A DNA stretch of 64,000 nt from Shewanella sp. MR-4 (GCF_000014685.1 NC_008321.1:372001-436000); one strand, 5' to 3'. Positions 24,061-33,964 are shown, numbered from the stretch's first letter. The notes: generated by a model not told the origin, from the letters alone. Made by a program: numbers and translations.

Positions 24061-24095
24061 AAAAAAATCCCGACAGCAAAAAGTGCGCTGTCGGG
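24061..24095 (-). terminator. terminator of creD
   Basis: Perfect 9-bp stem CCCGACAGC / GCTGTCGGG with a 9-base loop; the minus strand continues into seven Ts. It lies between creD and the PAP2 gene. Confidence 0.9.
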
Positions 24096-24121
24096 GGTCT
24101 TCAAGGGTGGAGCGGTAGGTG

Positions 24122-25603
24122 CTATTGCACCGTATTCTTGGGTTGATGGCGGGTCACGAACATCAAAATCAGTAATACTACGAGTAACAAGCCGGTGCCC
24201 ATCAGTAGGGCGTAATCTTCTAGTTGCAGTATCGAGTACAGCACCGCATACAAGCTCACCAGCATAGTGCCGACAATCGCGCCACGCTTAAGACTGGCGG
24301 TGGCACTGCCCACATAGGCGGAGACTGACAACACCGGAATACAGGCGGCGATCAAATAGGCTTGCAGGAAGGCAAGGTGCTCCGAGAGTGATAATAACAG
24401 CAGGTAGAACAGGGCCATGGCGCTGCCAACCAGCATGTATTGCACTGTGCTTAGGCTGGTCTTTTGCCCCAGCTCGAAAATAAATAGCATGATAAAAGTC
24501 AGTACGATAAACAACAGGCCATATTTAACTGAGCGCTCAATCTTGCCGTAATGGGTCACAGGCTCAAACAGCATGGCATTGGCGACGACTTCTGCGAGTG
24601 TCGACTGGTTACTCTTAATAAATTCTTGCGGATAGTTACGGGTTAAGTGACTGATATTCCAGCTGGCAGTAAATCCATTAGCAGTGATTTCGCGCTCTGC
24701 TGGGAGTAAGCCTTTAAAACTTGGGTGCGGCCAATCGGCATGGATATTCAGCAGGGTTTGTTCGCCTAATGGCAGGGCACTAATCGACTGTGAGCCGCGC
24801 AGTGTCATGGCAAAGTTCACGCTAAAATCACTCGCTTCGCCGACTTGGATCCCTTGATTAAAACCTTTCTCTAGACCGCCAGTCGTCAGGCCTGTGCCTG
24901 ACATCAGCGAGCCAGAGAGTAGGACTGAATCGCCTGTTACCTCAATTTTTTCCACCTTATCAATTGCTTGATTCGATGATACCCCAAAGACTAAGCGGGC
25001 ATTTTGATTATCGAAGGCGATAAGGTTAGGAATATCGTAACGGTTTAAGCGAAATTCAGCCTGCCCATTAAGTGCAGCGTTATACACCAGAGATTGGTAA
25101 ATGCCGCGGGTGCGAAAATCATGCTTTAAATCTAAATCGAGGCTGAGTTTTTTCGGCAGGATCACCAGCTCGTCCTGATAGGTGCGCTTTACTTCGTGGC
25201 GAGTTTTGCCGTCGTTACTGACTTCTTCCTGCATCACAAAATAGCTGTAGGGGATCACCAGCGCTGGGCCTGAGAGCGTTTGTTGTTCGCCCCATGAGCG
25301 GCCGATTTCATCGACCACACTGTGGTACAGGGCTTCGCGATCGGACGTCATGTCCATGATGATCCCAAGCGGTAGCAAGGCCACAATCGACAGTATGCCA
25401 ATAGTTAAGGCTTTTAATAGCGTGGTGTTTTTCAATGCCGCTCCCTTTGCTGTGGCAGGCTGTTCCTGTGCTGACATATCTGTTCCTTGATCACGATTGA
25501 GTTTTTTAAGGAGTGCACGCGCCACTAAATAGATGGCGCCGCCAAATAGCGCCAAACTCAGTAACGTGAGCACCCAGAAAATAATGTTAAACATGGATTT
25601 CAT
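24122..25603 (-). CDS. creD: cell envelope integrity protein CreD
   Basis: An inner membrane protein of the CreD family (E. coli 450 residues): a helix near LLKALTIGILSIVALLPLGI, a large periplasmic domain, and about five C-terminal helices. The function is unclear; in E. coli it is controlled by CreBC and affects envelope stress and colicin tolerance. creBC are not adjacent here. From the ATG at 25603 it is 493 residues with an extra N-terminal membrane helix. An internal ATG at 25477, with AAGGA six bases before it, would give 451 residues, the usual size. Both forms may be made. Confidence 0.88.
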   Translation of the reverse strand: MKSMFNIIFWVLTLLSLALFGGAIYLVARALLKKLNRDQGTDMSAQEQPATAKGAALKNTTLLKALTIGILSIVALLPLGIIMDMTSDREALYHSVVDEIGRSWGEQQTLSGPALVIPYSYFVMQEEVSNDGKTRHEVKRTYQDELVILPKKLSLDLDLKHDFRTRGIYQSLVYNAALNGQAEFRLNRYDIPNLIAFDNQNARLVFGVSSNQAIDKVEKIEVTGDSVLLSGSLMSGTGLTTGGLEKGFNQGIQVGEASDFSVNFAMTLRGSQSISALPLGEQTLLNIHADWPHPSFKGLLPAEREITANGFTASWNISHLTRNYPQEFIKSNQSTLAEVVANAMLFEPVTHYGKIERSVKYGLLFIVLTFIMLFIFELGQKTSLSTVQYMLVGSAMALFYLLLLSLSEHLAFLQAYLIAACIPVLSVSAYVGSATASLKRGAIVGTMLVSLYAVLYSILQLEDYALLMGTGLLLVVLLILMFVTRHQPKNTVQ

Positions 25604-25756
25604 TCCCTATGAAATACGCGCGAGTCGCCACGGTATTCTGTGGTGCTAACTCGATATCACGGTGGGTATTAAAACAGATTTGCCCGCTGGAATTGCGGGC
25701 AAGTTGCTGATCAATAGTGGCAAAATTATGGCAATCGCCCAGATTCGAGCTAAATC

Positions 25757-26284
25757 CTAGGTCGCCGCTCGGGGCTTTTTGCCAAACTTGGGGTGTTTTG
25801 CCTCAAAGTCATCTTCCTTACGGATATGTTTGAGTAAGGTCTCAAGACATTCCTTAAAGATGTCGGTTTGCTCCGAATAGACGGCTGCATGGTGTGAAAA
25901 CCATTGGTGTTTTTCACGCTCACGATTATTGGCGTCAGACCAAATACGTAGCTCATATTCATCGCCAATCACGACAATCGCATAGTCGATGGCGCCATTG
26001 GTAAAAGTAATGCATTGGGGTAGATATACGGGCGCTTCACCTTTGAATAGCTCGTACCAAATGGCTTCGCTACGCCAAGAGACTATGGGCAGAGGTGCTT
26101 TGATGGAGCAGCCAATCGATTGATGCTGGTTAAACAGGACTGCCTTAATATCCTCTATGGCAAAAGGCTGTAAATCGCCATTCTTGTCAGCGAGTGAGTA
26201 CAGCATATTCATCAAAAAAGGCAGCTTAGTGCCATTGCCAGTTTTGCGACCGCAGAGTTTAGCTTCGCGGTAATAGATATTCAT
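25757..26284 (-). CDS. hypothetical protein, unrecognised
   Basis: A 175-residue soluble protein with no signal peptide or membrane helix. It has two histidine/tryptophan-rich stretches (KHQWFSHHAAVY) and a basic C-terminus (KHPKFGKKPRAAT). I do not recognise the family. It is a single gene, on the same strand as creD but about 150 bp upstream of it. Composition and codon use look like the neighbours, so it is probably a real gene. Confidence 0.65.
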   Translation of the reverse strand: MNIYYREAKLCGRKTGNGTKLPFLMNMLYSLADKNGDLQPFAIEDIKAVLFNQHQSIGCSIKAPLPIVSWRSEAIWYELFKGEAPVYLPQCITFTNGAIDYAIVVIGDEYELRIWSDANNREREKHQWFSHHAAVYSEQTDIFKECLETLLKHIRKEDDFEAKHPKFGKKPRAAT

Positions 26285-26518
26285 TCATCAATCCTTAATG
26301 AGGGGCTAACCTTGGAGAGTGCATCGCTCGCCTCGAGGTAAAGCGATAGCCCTTAGCCAGGAAATGCCTTATGTTAACCGAAGTTGTCGGCAAGCTGGCA
26401 AATTGGCGCCAAGTTTGCGAAATATACGACAAAAGTGAGACAGCTATCCCTTTGATATTTAGCCGATAAGGGGATCCATTTGAGATAGCTATTCGCTTTT
26501 AGTACCTTTGGAGAGTGC

Positions 26519-27685
26519 ATGTCGAGCCCTTTTTCACCCCGCGAGTGGTTACAGCTGAATATGCAGCAGCAAGGTTTACTGCAACCTCACTCGTCGGTGA
26601 GCGAACTGATTAGCCGCCTTGGTTATGTGCAAATCGACTCCATCAATGTGGTCGAGCGGGCACATCACCATGTGCTGCATAGCCGGATGCCGCAGTATCA
26701 ACCGCAGATGCTAGATACTGCGCTGGCACAGGGGGAGATTTTTGAATATTGGTCCCATGCGGCGGCCTATTTGCCGATTGCCGACTACCGCTTTAGTTTG
26801 CAGCGTAAACAGCTGCTACAAAATGGCGGCAAACATTGGTTTGAGCCAGACGATAAGGTGATGCAGGAAGTGCGCGCCCGCATTCGCGCTGAAGGGCCAC
26901 TTAAAGCCAGTGACTTTGAACATACCGAAGGTAAAAACGGTGCCTGGTGGGACTGGAAACCCGCCAAAAAAGCGCTAGAGCAGTTGTTTATGCGCGGCGA
27001 GCTAATGGTGGTGCGGCGGGAAAAATTTCAAAAATGTTATGATCTTACCGAACGCGTGCTGCCCGAACATATCAATACCCAAGCGCCGAGTGAGGCCGAA
27101 TTTGCCCGCCATTTGATTGAGCGTTACCTCGATGCCCATGCCTTTGGCTCGGCGGCGCAAATCGCGTATCTGCGCAAAGGCATAAAAGCTAATGTGAATG
27201 AGCAATTAGTCGCAATGCAGTCCCAAGGTGAATTAGCGAGCTTTAAGGCCGAAGGGCAATGGTATTTTTATCGCCCCGAGCTGCAAATAACCGCTGCAAT
27301 GCCTAACCGAGTCTGGTTACTCAATCCCTTCGATAATCTATTAATTCAGCGGCAACGATTAAAGCAATGGTTTGATTTTGATTATCAAATTGAAGTCTAT
27401 GTGCCCGCCGAAAAACGCCAATATGGCTATTACTCCCTCGCGATTTTGTGGCGCGACCGCTTCGTTGGTCGAGTAGATGTGAAAGCCGAGCGACAAAGCG
27501 GTCTACTGCTATTACAGCAGCTGACCCTAGAAGCTGGATTCGATGGCATGGATGATGACTTTTGTGCGGCATTTGAGGCGGCAGTCACTGAGTATGCGCG
27601 CTTTAATGGCTGTAGCCGCTGGAAACTGGTGAAGGCTAACCATAAGGCATTTAAACAAAAATACGCACGGCAGCAGAAGATCTAA
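26519..27685 (+). CDS. YcaQ/AlkX-type DNA glycosylase (winged-helix AlkZ-like family)
   Basis: A 388-residue protein of the AlkZ-like family, which contains tandem winged-helix domains and unhooks DNA crosslinks or removes bulky lesions. The catalytic-type motif QID lies at residues 38-40 in GYVQIDSINVV, as in E. coli YcaQ, and the family's HAAAYLP and NPFDNLL boxes are present. It stands alone behind a 234-bp intergenic region, and its end overlaps the convergent membrane-protein gene by 4 bases. Substrate range is inferred from the family. Confidence 0.82.
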   Translation: MSSPFSPREWLQLNMQQQGLLQPHSSVSELISRLGYVQIDSINVVERAHHHVLHSRMPQYQPQMLDTALAQGEIFEYWSHAAAYLPIADYRFSLQRKQLLQNGGKHWFEPDDKVMQEVRARIRAEGPLKASDFEHTEGKNGAWWDWKPAKKALEQLFMRGELMVVRREKFQKCYDLTERVLPEHINTQAPSEAEFARHLIERYLDAHAFGSAAQIAYLRKGIKANVNEQLVAMQSQGELASFKAEGQWYFYRPELQITAAMPNRVWLLNPFDNLLIQRQRLKQWFDFDYQIEVYVPAEKRQYGYYSLAILWRDRFVGRVDVKAERQSGLLLLQQLTLEAGFDGMDDDFCAAFEAAVTEYARFNGCSRWKLVKANHKAFKQKYARQQKI

Positions 27686-28047
27686 TCGGGAGCTTTGTCG
27701 TTATCTGGGCGCTTGTCTTTAGAGGGTACATCCATCCAGTGAAAGCACAGGTACAGCAGTGCTAAAAAGAGCAGTGGCAGGGCGGCATAGCCCAAGGATA
27801 ATGAACTGTTTTCACTGCGCGCGAGCCAATAGCAGGGAATGTACACTAAGGGATAAGCTAGGGTTCCCCACAAAAAGCTTTTATTCATCAGCCGATAAAA
27901 CCAATGCACTTTAATCGTGGTTTGGCTGGCAAGCCCCATCAGGCTTGCAAGAACCACAAAAGGATAACTGAGCAGTGGCAAGCCGCCAAGGAGTAACAAT
28001 CCCCAAAGCAGATAGTCCTGATAGAAAGTGGTGCTTGCGGTATCCAT
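27682..28047 (-). CDS. small membrane protein, unknown function
   Basis: A 121-residue protein with about three membrane helices (roughly 13-40, 57-76 and 83-105) and a charged C-terminus rich in Lys and Asp. I do not recognise the family. It is convergent with the YcaQ-type gene, overlapping it by 4 bases, and follows a small unknown gene on the same strand after a 59-bp gap. Confidence 0.6.
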   Translation of the reverse strand: MDTASTTFYQDYLLWGLLLLGGLPLLSYPFVVLASLMGLASQTTIKVHWFYRLMNKSFLWGTLAYPLVYIPCYWLARSENSSLSLGYAALPLLFLALLYLCFHWMDVPSKDKRPDNDKAPD

Positions 28048-28106
28048 TGTCTTCTTCCCTGACGATTCGAACTCGAGCGCTTAAGTCTTGGCGCCCACAA
28101 CTATTC

Positions 28107-28439
28107 TCACTCGGTAAGCCCTTGCTGCATCTTAAGCCAAAAGCCTTGTTGGCACAGATTACTAAAGGACTTTTGCTGCGGCGAAATCGCGATATCGGCC
28201 GTCACGACGCGATAGCTGAGCCAATAATCGGCACAAACCGCGTCTGACTCATCCGTCTGGGTATCTTGCTCGCTTAACAGACTGACCACAACCCCGTTGT
28301 CGAAGTGATACAAGGTCAAGGATTCGCAAATTTCAGCATTATCGTCCTGATAACTGTGCTGCTCTTGGGTGTGGCTCACCACTGAAACTGGGCTAGGATA
28401 ACCTTGAATGGCGAGAATGTAGCTGGCGAGTTGTCGCAT
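28107..28439 (-). CDS. small hypothetical protein
   Basis: A 110-residue soluble protein with no recognised motif. I chose the ATG at 28439 (MRQLASYILAIQGYPSPVSV) because AGGGA stands 6 bases before it; the open frame extends to 28523, but those residues lack a ribosome site. It lies 94 bp from ubiK on the same strand and may share its transcript. Confidence 0.6.
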   Translation of the reverse strand: MRQLASYILAIQGYPSPVSVVSHTQEQHSYQDDNAEICESLTLYHFDNGVVVSLLSEQDTQTDESDAVCADYWLSYRVVTADIAISPQQKSFSNLCQQGFWLKMQQGLTE

Positions 28440-28533
28440 TATTTCCCTAAGTGACTGAATGCTTGCAGTGTTAAAAACAAAAAAGCACAGCTGCGCTATC
28501 GCTAACTGTACTCTTTCAAACATGCATTATCAG

Positions 28534-28788
28534 TTAGTCCGCGGCGTTCAGTTTTTTCTCAAGCTCGTTAACTTGCGCCTGCAGAGCTTCTAACTTCTCG
28601 CGGGTTTTCAGTAGTACATGCTGCTGTACTTCAAATTCTTCACGGGAAACCAGATCTAACTTGAGCAATTGATTTTGCAGCACTTGCTTGCTGCGCTCTT
28701 CAAATTCACCGGCAAATTGCTTAAGACCGCTGGGCAAACTATCGCTCAGTTGCTTCGCCATTTCTTCGATTTTCTTTGGATTGATCAT
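28534..28788 (-). CDS. ubiK: ubiquinone biosynthesis accessory factor UbiK
   Basis: An 84-residue protein of the UbiK/YqiC family, an accessory factor of the cytoplasmic Ubi complex needed for efficient aerobic ubiquinone synthesis. It begins with the typical MINPKKIEEMAKQLSDSLP amphipathic helix and ends in a coiled coil (EKLEALQAQVNELEKKLN) that allows trimer formation. It is divergent from rep, with about 215 bp between starts. Confidence 0.9.
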   Translation of the reverse strand: MINPKKIEEMAKQLSDSLPSGLKQFAGEFEERSKQVLQNQLLKLDLVSREEFEVQQHVLLKTREKLEALQAQVNELEKKLNAAD

Positions 28789-29003
28789 AATCTTGTCCGC
28801 CTCTTTGCTGAATGGATGAATTGTAACTCAGTACGTTAGCTTTCAAAAGTAAAGCCGCGGATTGGGCCGTGCTCATCGCCACGATTGCGCGCTTTGTCAC
28901 GGCGGAGTAATAACGATTGCAAGGGGATTTGTTGGCCTTAAAACCTTAGCTTCTGCTATGATCCCATCCCCCTTCTGAAGACTTGTTTGGATATTGCGCG
29001 AAG

Positions 29004-31019
29004 ATGAAACTCAATCCTGCCCAAAATGATGCTGTTCATTATGTTTCGGGTCCCTGCTTAGTGTTAGCGGGCGCGGGCAGTGGCAAAACACGCGTAATTA
29101 TCAACAAGATTGCCTACCTAGTGCAAAAGTGTGGCTACAATGCGCGCAATATTGCGGCGGTAACCTTTACCAACAAAGCGGCGCGGGAGATGAAGGAGCG
29201 GGTTGCGCAGTCGATGGGGCGCAAAGAGGCTAGAGGGCTGTGGATTTCGACCTTCCACACACTGGGGCTTGAGATTGTAAAACGTGAGCATAAAGTGCTG
29301 GGACTAAAGCCTGGGTTCTCGTTATTCGATGATCAAGACACGCTCGCGCTCCTTAAAGAGCTGACTCAAAAAGAATTACAGGAAGATAAAGACTTACTCA
29401 AAGCTCTTGCGGGGGCAATTTCCAACTGGAAAGGTGGGCTGATTATTCCCGACCAAGCGCGCAAGTTGGCAAAGGATGAACAACAGCAGTTGTTTGCCAT
29501 GTTGTATCAGCGTTATGCCCAACATATGAAAGCCTACAACGCCTTAGATTTTGATGACTTAATTCTGCTACCGACCTTATTGCTAAGGCATCACGAGGAA
29601 GTGCGTACGCGCTGGCAAACCAAGATCCAATACCTGCTGGTGGACGAATATCAGGATACCAACACTTCCCAGTATGAAATGGTCAAATTACTGGTGGGCG
29701 AGCGCGCGCGTTTTACCGTAGTGGGGGACGACGACCAGTCCATCTATTCATGGCGCGGGGCTAAACCGCAGAACTTAGTGTTGTTGGGCAAAGATTTTCC
29801 CAAGCTTAAGCTGATTAAACTTGAGCAGAATTATCGTTCTAGCCAACGTATTTTGCGGGCGGCTAACATCCTTATCGCCAACAATCCCCATGTGTACGAT
29901 AAGTCGTTATTTAGCGAGTTGGCTTATGGTGAGCCGATGCGGGTGCTGTTTGCCGCCAATGAAGAGCAAGAAGCCGAGCGTGTCGTGGCCGAAATCATTC
30001 GCCACAAGTTTGTTGGTCGTACCCAATTTGGTGATTACGCGATTCTGTATCGTGGGAACCACCAGTCTCGCCTGCTCGAACGGGCGCTGATGACTAACCG
30101 TATCCCCTACAAGCTAAGTGGCGGCACCTCGTTTTTTGCCCGTGCCGAGATTAAAGACATCATGGGCTACCTCAAATTAGTGGTAAATCCCGATGATGAT
30201 AACGCCTTTTTGCGAGTGGTAAATTTGCCTAAGCGCGGCATTGGTCCATCGACCTTAGAGCGTTTGGGTAACTTCTCCAACGAGAAACATATTTCCATGT
30301 TTGAGGCGATTTTTGACCCTGAGCTGAATCATCATTTACCGCCTAATGCCATGTCGGCCTTGTATCAATTTGGCCGTTTTATTGTCGATACCGGGGAGCA
30401 CGCCGAGCGAGGCGAACCAGTTGAGGCGGTAAAACAATTGATCCGTAAGATTAATTACGAAGACTATTTATACGAGACCAGTACCAGCGCTAAGGCCGCC
30501 GAGATGCGGATGAAAAACATCTCCGAGCTCTATCGCTGGGTGACGGAAATGCTCTCGGGGGATGAGTTAGAAGAACCCATGACCTTGCCTGAGGTGGTTA
30601 ACCGCCTGACGCTTAGGGATATGATGGAGCGTAACAGCGAGGATGAAGGCGGCGATCAAGTGCAGTTAATGACGCTGCATGCCTCTAAAGGGTTGGAATT
30701 CCCCTTCGTGTTTATGGTGGGGGTTGAGGAGCGCATTCTGCCGCATCAAACCAGCATAGATGAAGATAACGTCGACGAGGAACGTCGTTTGGCGTATGTG
30801 GGGATTACGCGTGCCCAGCGCGAGCTGTGGTTTACTCTTTGCCGAGAGCGTCGCCAGTTTGGTGAAACCATGCGCTGCGAGCCGAGCCGTTTTCTGCATG
30901 AGTTACCGCAGGATGACCTTATTTGGGAGAACCGTAAACCGCAGCAAACCGAACAGGAGCGCATGCAGACTGGCCGCAGCCATATCTCAAATTTAAGGGA
31001 TATGTTTAAAAAGCAGTAA
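29004..31019 (+). CDS. rep: ATP-dependent DNA helicase Rep
   Basis: A 671-residue superfamily 1A helicase (E. coli 673) that moves 3' to 5' on single-stranded DNA and helps the replication fork pass proteins and transcription complexes. Walker A is GAGSGKT at about 23-29; Walker B-type DEYQDTN, the motif GDDDQSIYSWRGA and the C-terminal VEERILPHQ block are present. The ATG at 29004 (MKLNPAQNDAVHYV) matches family starts; an upstream in-frame start at 28983 would add 7 residues. A TATGAT box at about 28957 may be its -10. Confidence 0.95.
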   Translation: MKLNPAQNDAVHYVSGPCLVLAGAGSGKTRVIINKIAYLVQKCGYNARNIAAVTFTNKAAREMKERVAQSMGRKEARGLWISTFHTLGLEIVKREHKVLGLKPGFSLFDDQDTLALLKELTQKELQEDKDLLKALAGAISNWKGGLIIPDQARKLAKDEQQQLFAMLYQRYAQHMKAYNALDFDDLILLPTLLLRHHEEVRTRWQTKIQYLLVDEYQDTNTSQYEMVKLLVGERARFTVVGDDDQSIYSWRGAKPQNLVLLGKDFPKLKLIKLEQNYRSSQRILRAANILIANNPHVYDKSLFSELAYGEPMRVLFAANEEQEAERVVAEIIRHKFVGRTQFGDYAILYRGNHQSRLLERALMTNRIPYKLSGGTSFFARAEIKDIMGYLKLVVNPDDDNAFLRVVNLPKRGIGPSTLERLGNFSNEKHISMFEAIFDPELNHHLPPNAMSALYQFGRFIVDTGEHAERGEPVEAVKQLIRKINYEDYLYETSTSAKAAEMRMKNISELYRWVTEMLSGDELEEPMTLPEVVNRLTLRDMMERNSEDEGGDQVQLMTLHASKGLEFPFVFMVGVEERILPHQTSIDEDNVDEERRLAYVGITRAQRELWFTLCRERRQFGETMRCEPSRFLHELPQDDLIWENRKPQQTEQERMQTGRSHISNLRDMFKKQ

Positions 31020-31048
31020 TCACAAGATTCATCATGTGATTACTGCAT

Positions 31049-33688
31049 TCAGGCACAGACCTGTTGTGTGGTGTCTGACAATAAAAAAGGTGAGGCTAAG
31101 GCACCGCCTTGGCCAAAGCGATAACCTAATGCGTGGAAGATTTTTATCTGCTCGGCGGATTGCAGGCCATCGACAAAGGTTTGTAAGTCTAAGGTCGAAG
31201 CCGCTTTCTGGTAAGCCGACATCAGCTTAATGTGTTGCTCATCCTGCAATTGTTTGGTGATGTTGGCATCGAGCTTTAAGCCCTTGATGGGTAAGAATAA
31301 CAAACTATTTAATGAGCTGTGGCCACTGCCGTAGTGGCTGATCCCCAAGTTCACGTCCAGCTTTTTCAACAACTCAAAGCCATTAATGTGATTCTCTGTT
31401 TCCAGCACTAACGCCTTTTCATTAAAAAACAGCCATAGCTGTGGCAGCGCAAGCTTAGTCTGCTTTAGGGCGTTTTTGAGTCCACGCAGCGCGTGCTTAT
31501 GCTTTAGATGTTGGCTCGATAGCATAAGGTGTAATTCAACTTTATCCCCTTGGCTGGCAAGTAGTTGATGATAGCTCTTATCCAGCAAGCTAATCGTATA
31601 CTTATCCAGTTCGACCATCAGGTTCGCTTGTTCGGCTAACTGGCTGAGGATCTCCTGTGGAATGGTGCCCCACTGTGGATGTTCCCAAGTCAAACGGCAT
31701 TCTAATGCTTGGGTTTGCTGCGTCTGTAAATCGACAATCGGGCAAAATTGCAGTTGTAACTCACCGGTTTGTAATGCCTGTTTAAAATCATTCTCGAAGG
31801 CAATGTCCTGCATCTTTTGCTGAGAGGCGCTATCGTCGAAGATGACATAACAGCCTTTGCCATTCGCCTTGGCTTGGTACATGGCGGTGTCGGCATTGCG
31901 CAGCATAGACTCACTGGTATCTAGCTTATTGCCACTGATGGTGATGCCAATACTGGCGCCCGAATGAAACTCGATTGCCCCTAAGGTATAGGATAGTGAG
32001 ATTTTTTGAATCACCCGCTCGGCAACATCACGGGCATCGTTAATACCATTAATGCTATCGAGCAGGATGACAAACTCATCGCCACCGAGTCTGGCTAAGG
32101 TATCGTTACTGCGAATACAGGCGCGTAGGCGGGTAGCGGTTTCAATTAAGAACCTATCCCCCTCTAAATGCCCCATAGTGTCGTTAATTTGCTTAAAGCG
32201 GTCAAGGTCGATAAAGAGCAGGGCAAACTGCTCTAGGCTATGGCGCCGCACGTGCTTTATGGCTTGGTTGAGTCGCTCCATAAACATGGCGCGATTCGGC
32301 AGCCCTGTGAGCGCATCGTGCTTGGCATCATGCACTAGCTTGGCTTCCATATTGCGGCGTTGGCGGATTTCTTTTTCAAGATCCTTATTCAACTCGGCAA
32401 GAGCCGTGGTGCGTGCCGCGACTTTTTCTTCTAATTCTTCATAGCTGCGGCGCAAAGATTCTGCCGTTAGCTTTTTCTCGATGGCCGCACCGATATGCTG
32501 GGACACAAAAGTCAGCAATTCCAAATCTTTAGTTTGGTAGTTTTGGGTCATGCTGAAACTGTAGATGGTCAAGGCGCCACGCACTTCGTCATGGATAAAC
32601 AGTGGAATACCTATCCATTGATGCATTGTTTGGGTGTGGTTTAGTGCGGGGGCTTTAGCGTAAAGCTCGCCAGAGATGATTAAATCATTGAGATCATTTC
32701 GGTCGAGCAATAATGGTCGCTTGTGTTTGAGCACATACTCGGTCAGCCCATCCTGCAAGGGCCTTGAACCTGGATGCTGGTTGCCTAATTGCGACACGTA
32801 AAACGGGAAGGTTAAGTGAGTGCCTTCTTCATTCAGCAGAGCGATATAACAGTTATTGGCGGGGATAAGATGGCGGATAACATTATGTAGCTGGGCATAG
32901 AAGTCGGGGTTATCAGAGCCTGAGCTAGCAAGCTCAGCAATCTCAAATAACGACTTTTGCAACCGCTCGGCTCTACGTCGCTCATACACTTCTTGCTTGA
33001 GTTTATCGTAGGCTTGGCTGAGTTCCTTGGTGCGTTGCTGAATGGCTTGTTCTAGTTGTTCTTGATGTTTAAGCCTTTCCATCACGCCGGCAATGTGGTG
33101 GCAAATAAAGGTCATTAACTCGACCTCGATATCGCCGTAATTTACATTGGTATCATAGGTCTGTACTACGAGTACCGCGGTCACTATGCCTTCATGTTTA
33201 ATGGGGACGCCTAGCCACAGGTGACAAGGCGAACCGAGATTCAGTATCTCCCCAGCATGAACCAATTCATCGACTTTAGTCTCATCGCACAATAAGGTTT
33301 CACCCGAGCGAAAGACATAACCGGTTAATCCCTGTTGTAGCAGGGTGGAGAGCGATTGTTCAGGATAGAGTTGGGCTGGGTGGGCGTCTTTTTCATCGGC
33401 GAAGAAGGGGACAGAAATGTCTCCGCTATTCACATCTAGAGTGGCAATAAAAAAATTATCGGCAGAGATCAGTTGCTTTAGGTGGTGATGCACACCAAGA
33501 TAGAACTCTTCGAGGGAAGGAACCTGCGTCGCAATATGGGATAATTCGAGTAACGCATTTTGAACGACTTCGGCACGCTTATACTTATGCGCCAAATATT
33601 TGAGGCGATTAAGTCTCTTTTTTAAGCGTTCAACCTCATGAGCTCGAGGCGGGGTAGTTCCATCTTCATCCCTAAACATGATACTCAC
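31049..33688 (-). CDS. dual-GAF diguanylate cyclase with degenerate EAL domain
   Basis: An 879-residue soluble signalling protein. Layout: N-terminal coiled coil (15-50), GAF1 (about 50-205), coiled coil, GAF2 (about 245-405), coiled coil, GGDEF domain (about 450-615), and an EAL-like domain (about 625-870). GGDEF is intact at 535-539, and an RxxD inhibitory site (RSND, 526-529) lies exactly five residues before it. The EAL domain is degenerate: the signature Glu-Ala-Leu reads ECR (663-665) and the DDFGTG loop reads SHYGSG, so hydrolysis is unlikely. It should make c-di-GMP and may feed the nearby BpfD. Confidence 0.88.
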   Translation of the reverse strand: MSIMFRDEDGTTPPRAHEVERLKKRLNRLKYLAHKYKRAEVVQNALLELSHIATQVPSLEEFYLGVHHHLKQLISADNFFIATLDVNSGDISVPFFADEKDAHPAQLYPEQSLSTLLQQGLTGYVFRSGETLLCDETKVDELVHAGEILNLGSPCHLWLGVPIKHEGIVTAVLVVQTYDTNVNYGDIEVELMTFICHHIAGVMERLKHQEQLEQAIQQRTKELSQAYDKLKQEVYERRRAERLQKSLFEIAELASSGSDNPDFYAQLHNVIRHLIPANNCYIALLNEEGTHLTFPFYVSQLGNQHPGSRPLQDGLTEYVLKHKRPLLLDRNDLNDLIISGELYAKAPALNHTQTMHQWIGIPLFIHDEVRGALTIYSFSMTQNYQTKDLELLTFVSQHIGAAIEKKLTAESLRRSYEELEEKVAARTTALAELNKDLEKEIRQRRNMEAKLVHDAKHDALTGLPNRAMFMERLNQAIKHVRRHSLEQFALLFIDLDRFKQINDTMGHLEGDRFLIETATRLRACIRSNDTLARLGGDEFVILLDSINGINDARDVAERVIQKISLSYTLGAIEFHSGASIGITISGNKLDTSESMLRNADTAMYQAKANGKGCYVIFDDSASQQKMQDIAFENDFKQALQTGELQLQFCPIVDLQTQQTQALECRLTWEHPQWGTIPQEILSQLAEQANLMVELDKYTISLLDKSYHQLLASQGDKVELHLMLSSQHLKHKHALRGLKNALKQTKLALPQLWLFFNEKALVLETENHINGFELLKKLDVNLGISHYGSGHSSLNSLLFLPIKGLKLDANITKQLQDEQHIKLMSAYQKAASTLDLQTFVDGLQSAEQIKIFHALGYRFGQGGALASPFLLSDTTQQVCA

Positions 33689-33837
33689 TAATCAGTTCTG
33701 CGTTAATTGTTTACCAAACGTTATAATTAACATGAAATACCGTAACATCCAAGCCATATTTACGATGGTGTTTCGCTGAAAAAGCATGCGAATGTATCAA
33801 AACTTGAGCAGTCAGTAAAAAAAGTGCAAAACAGCTA

Positions 33838-33866
33838 TAGACTCAAGGGCTATTTGTCCATACTAT
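33838..33866 (+). promoter_or_regulatory. candidate tRNA operon promoter
   Basis: TAGACT, a 17-base spacer and TACTAT, followed by a GC-rich stretch (GCGGCGC) resembling the stringent discriminator of stable-RNA promoters, about 20 bp before tRNA-Arg. Confidence 0.45.
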
Positions 33867-33887
33867 ATGCGGCGCTAACCAAGGCGA

Positions 33888-33964
33888 GCGCCCATAGCTC
33901 AGCTGGATAGAGCGCACCCCTCCGGAGGGTGAGGCCGAAGGTTCGAATCCTTTTGGGCGCACCA
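33888..33964 (+). tRNA. tRNA-Arg (CCG)
   Basis: A 77-base cloverleaf including the encoded CCA. The acceptor stem is GCGCCCA/TGGGCGC, the anticodon stem is CACCC/GGGTG with loop CTCCGGA (anticodon CCG), and the T arm contains GTTCGAATC. First of the tRNA cluster. Confidence 0.95.
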
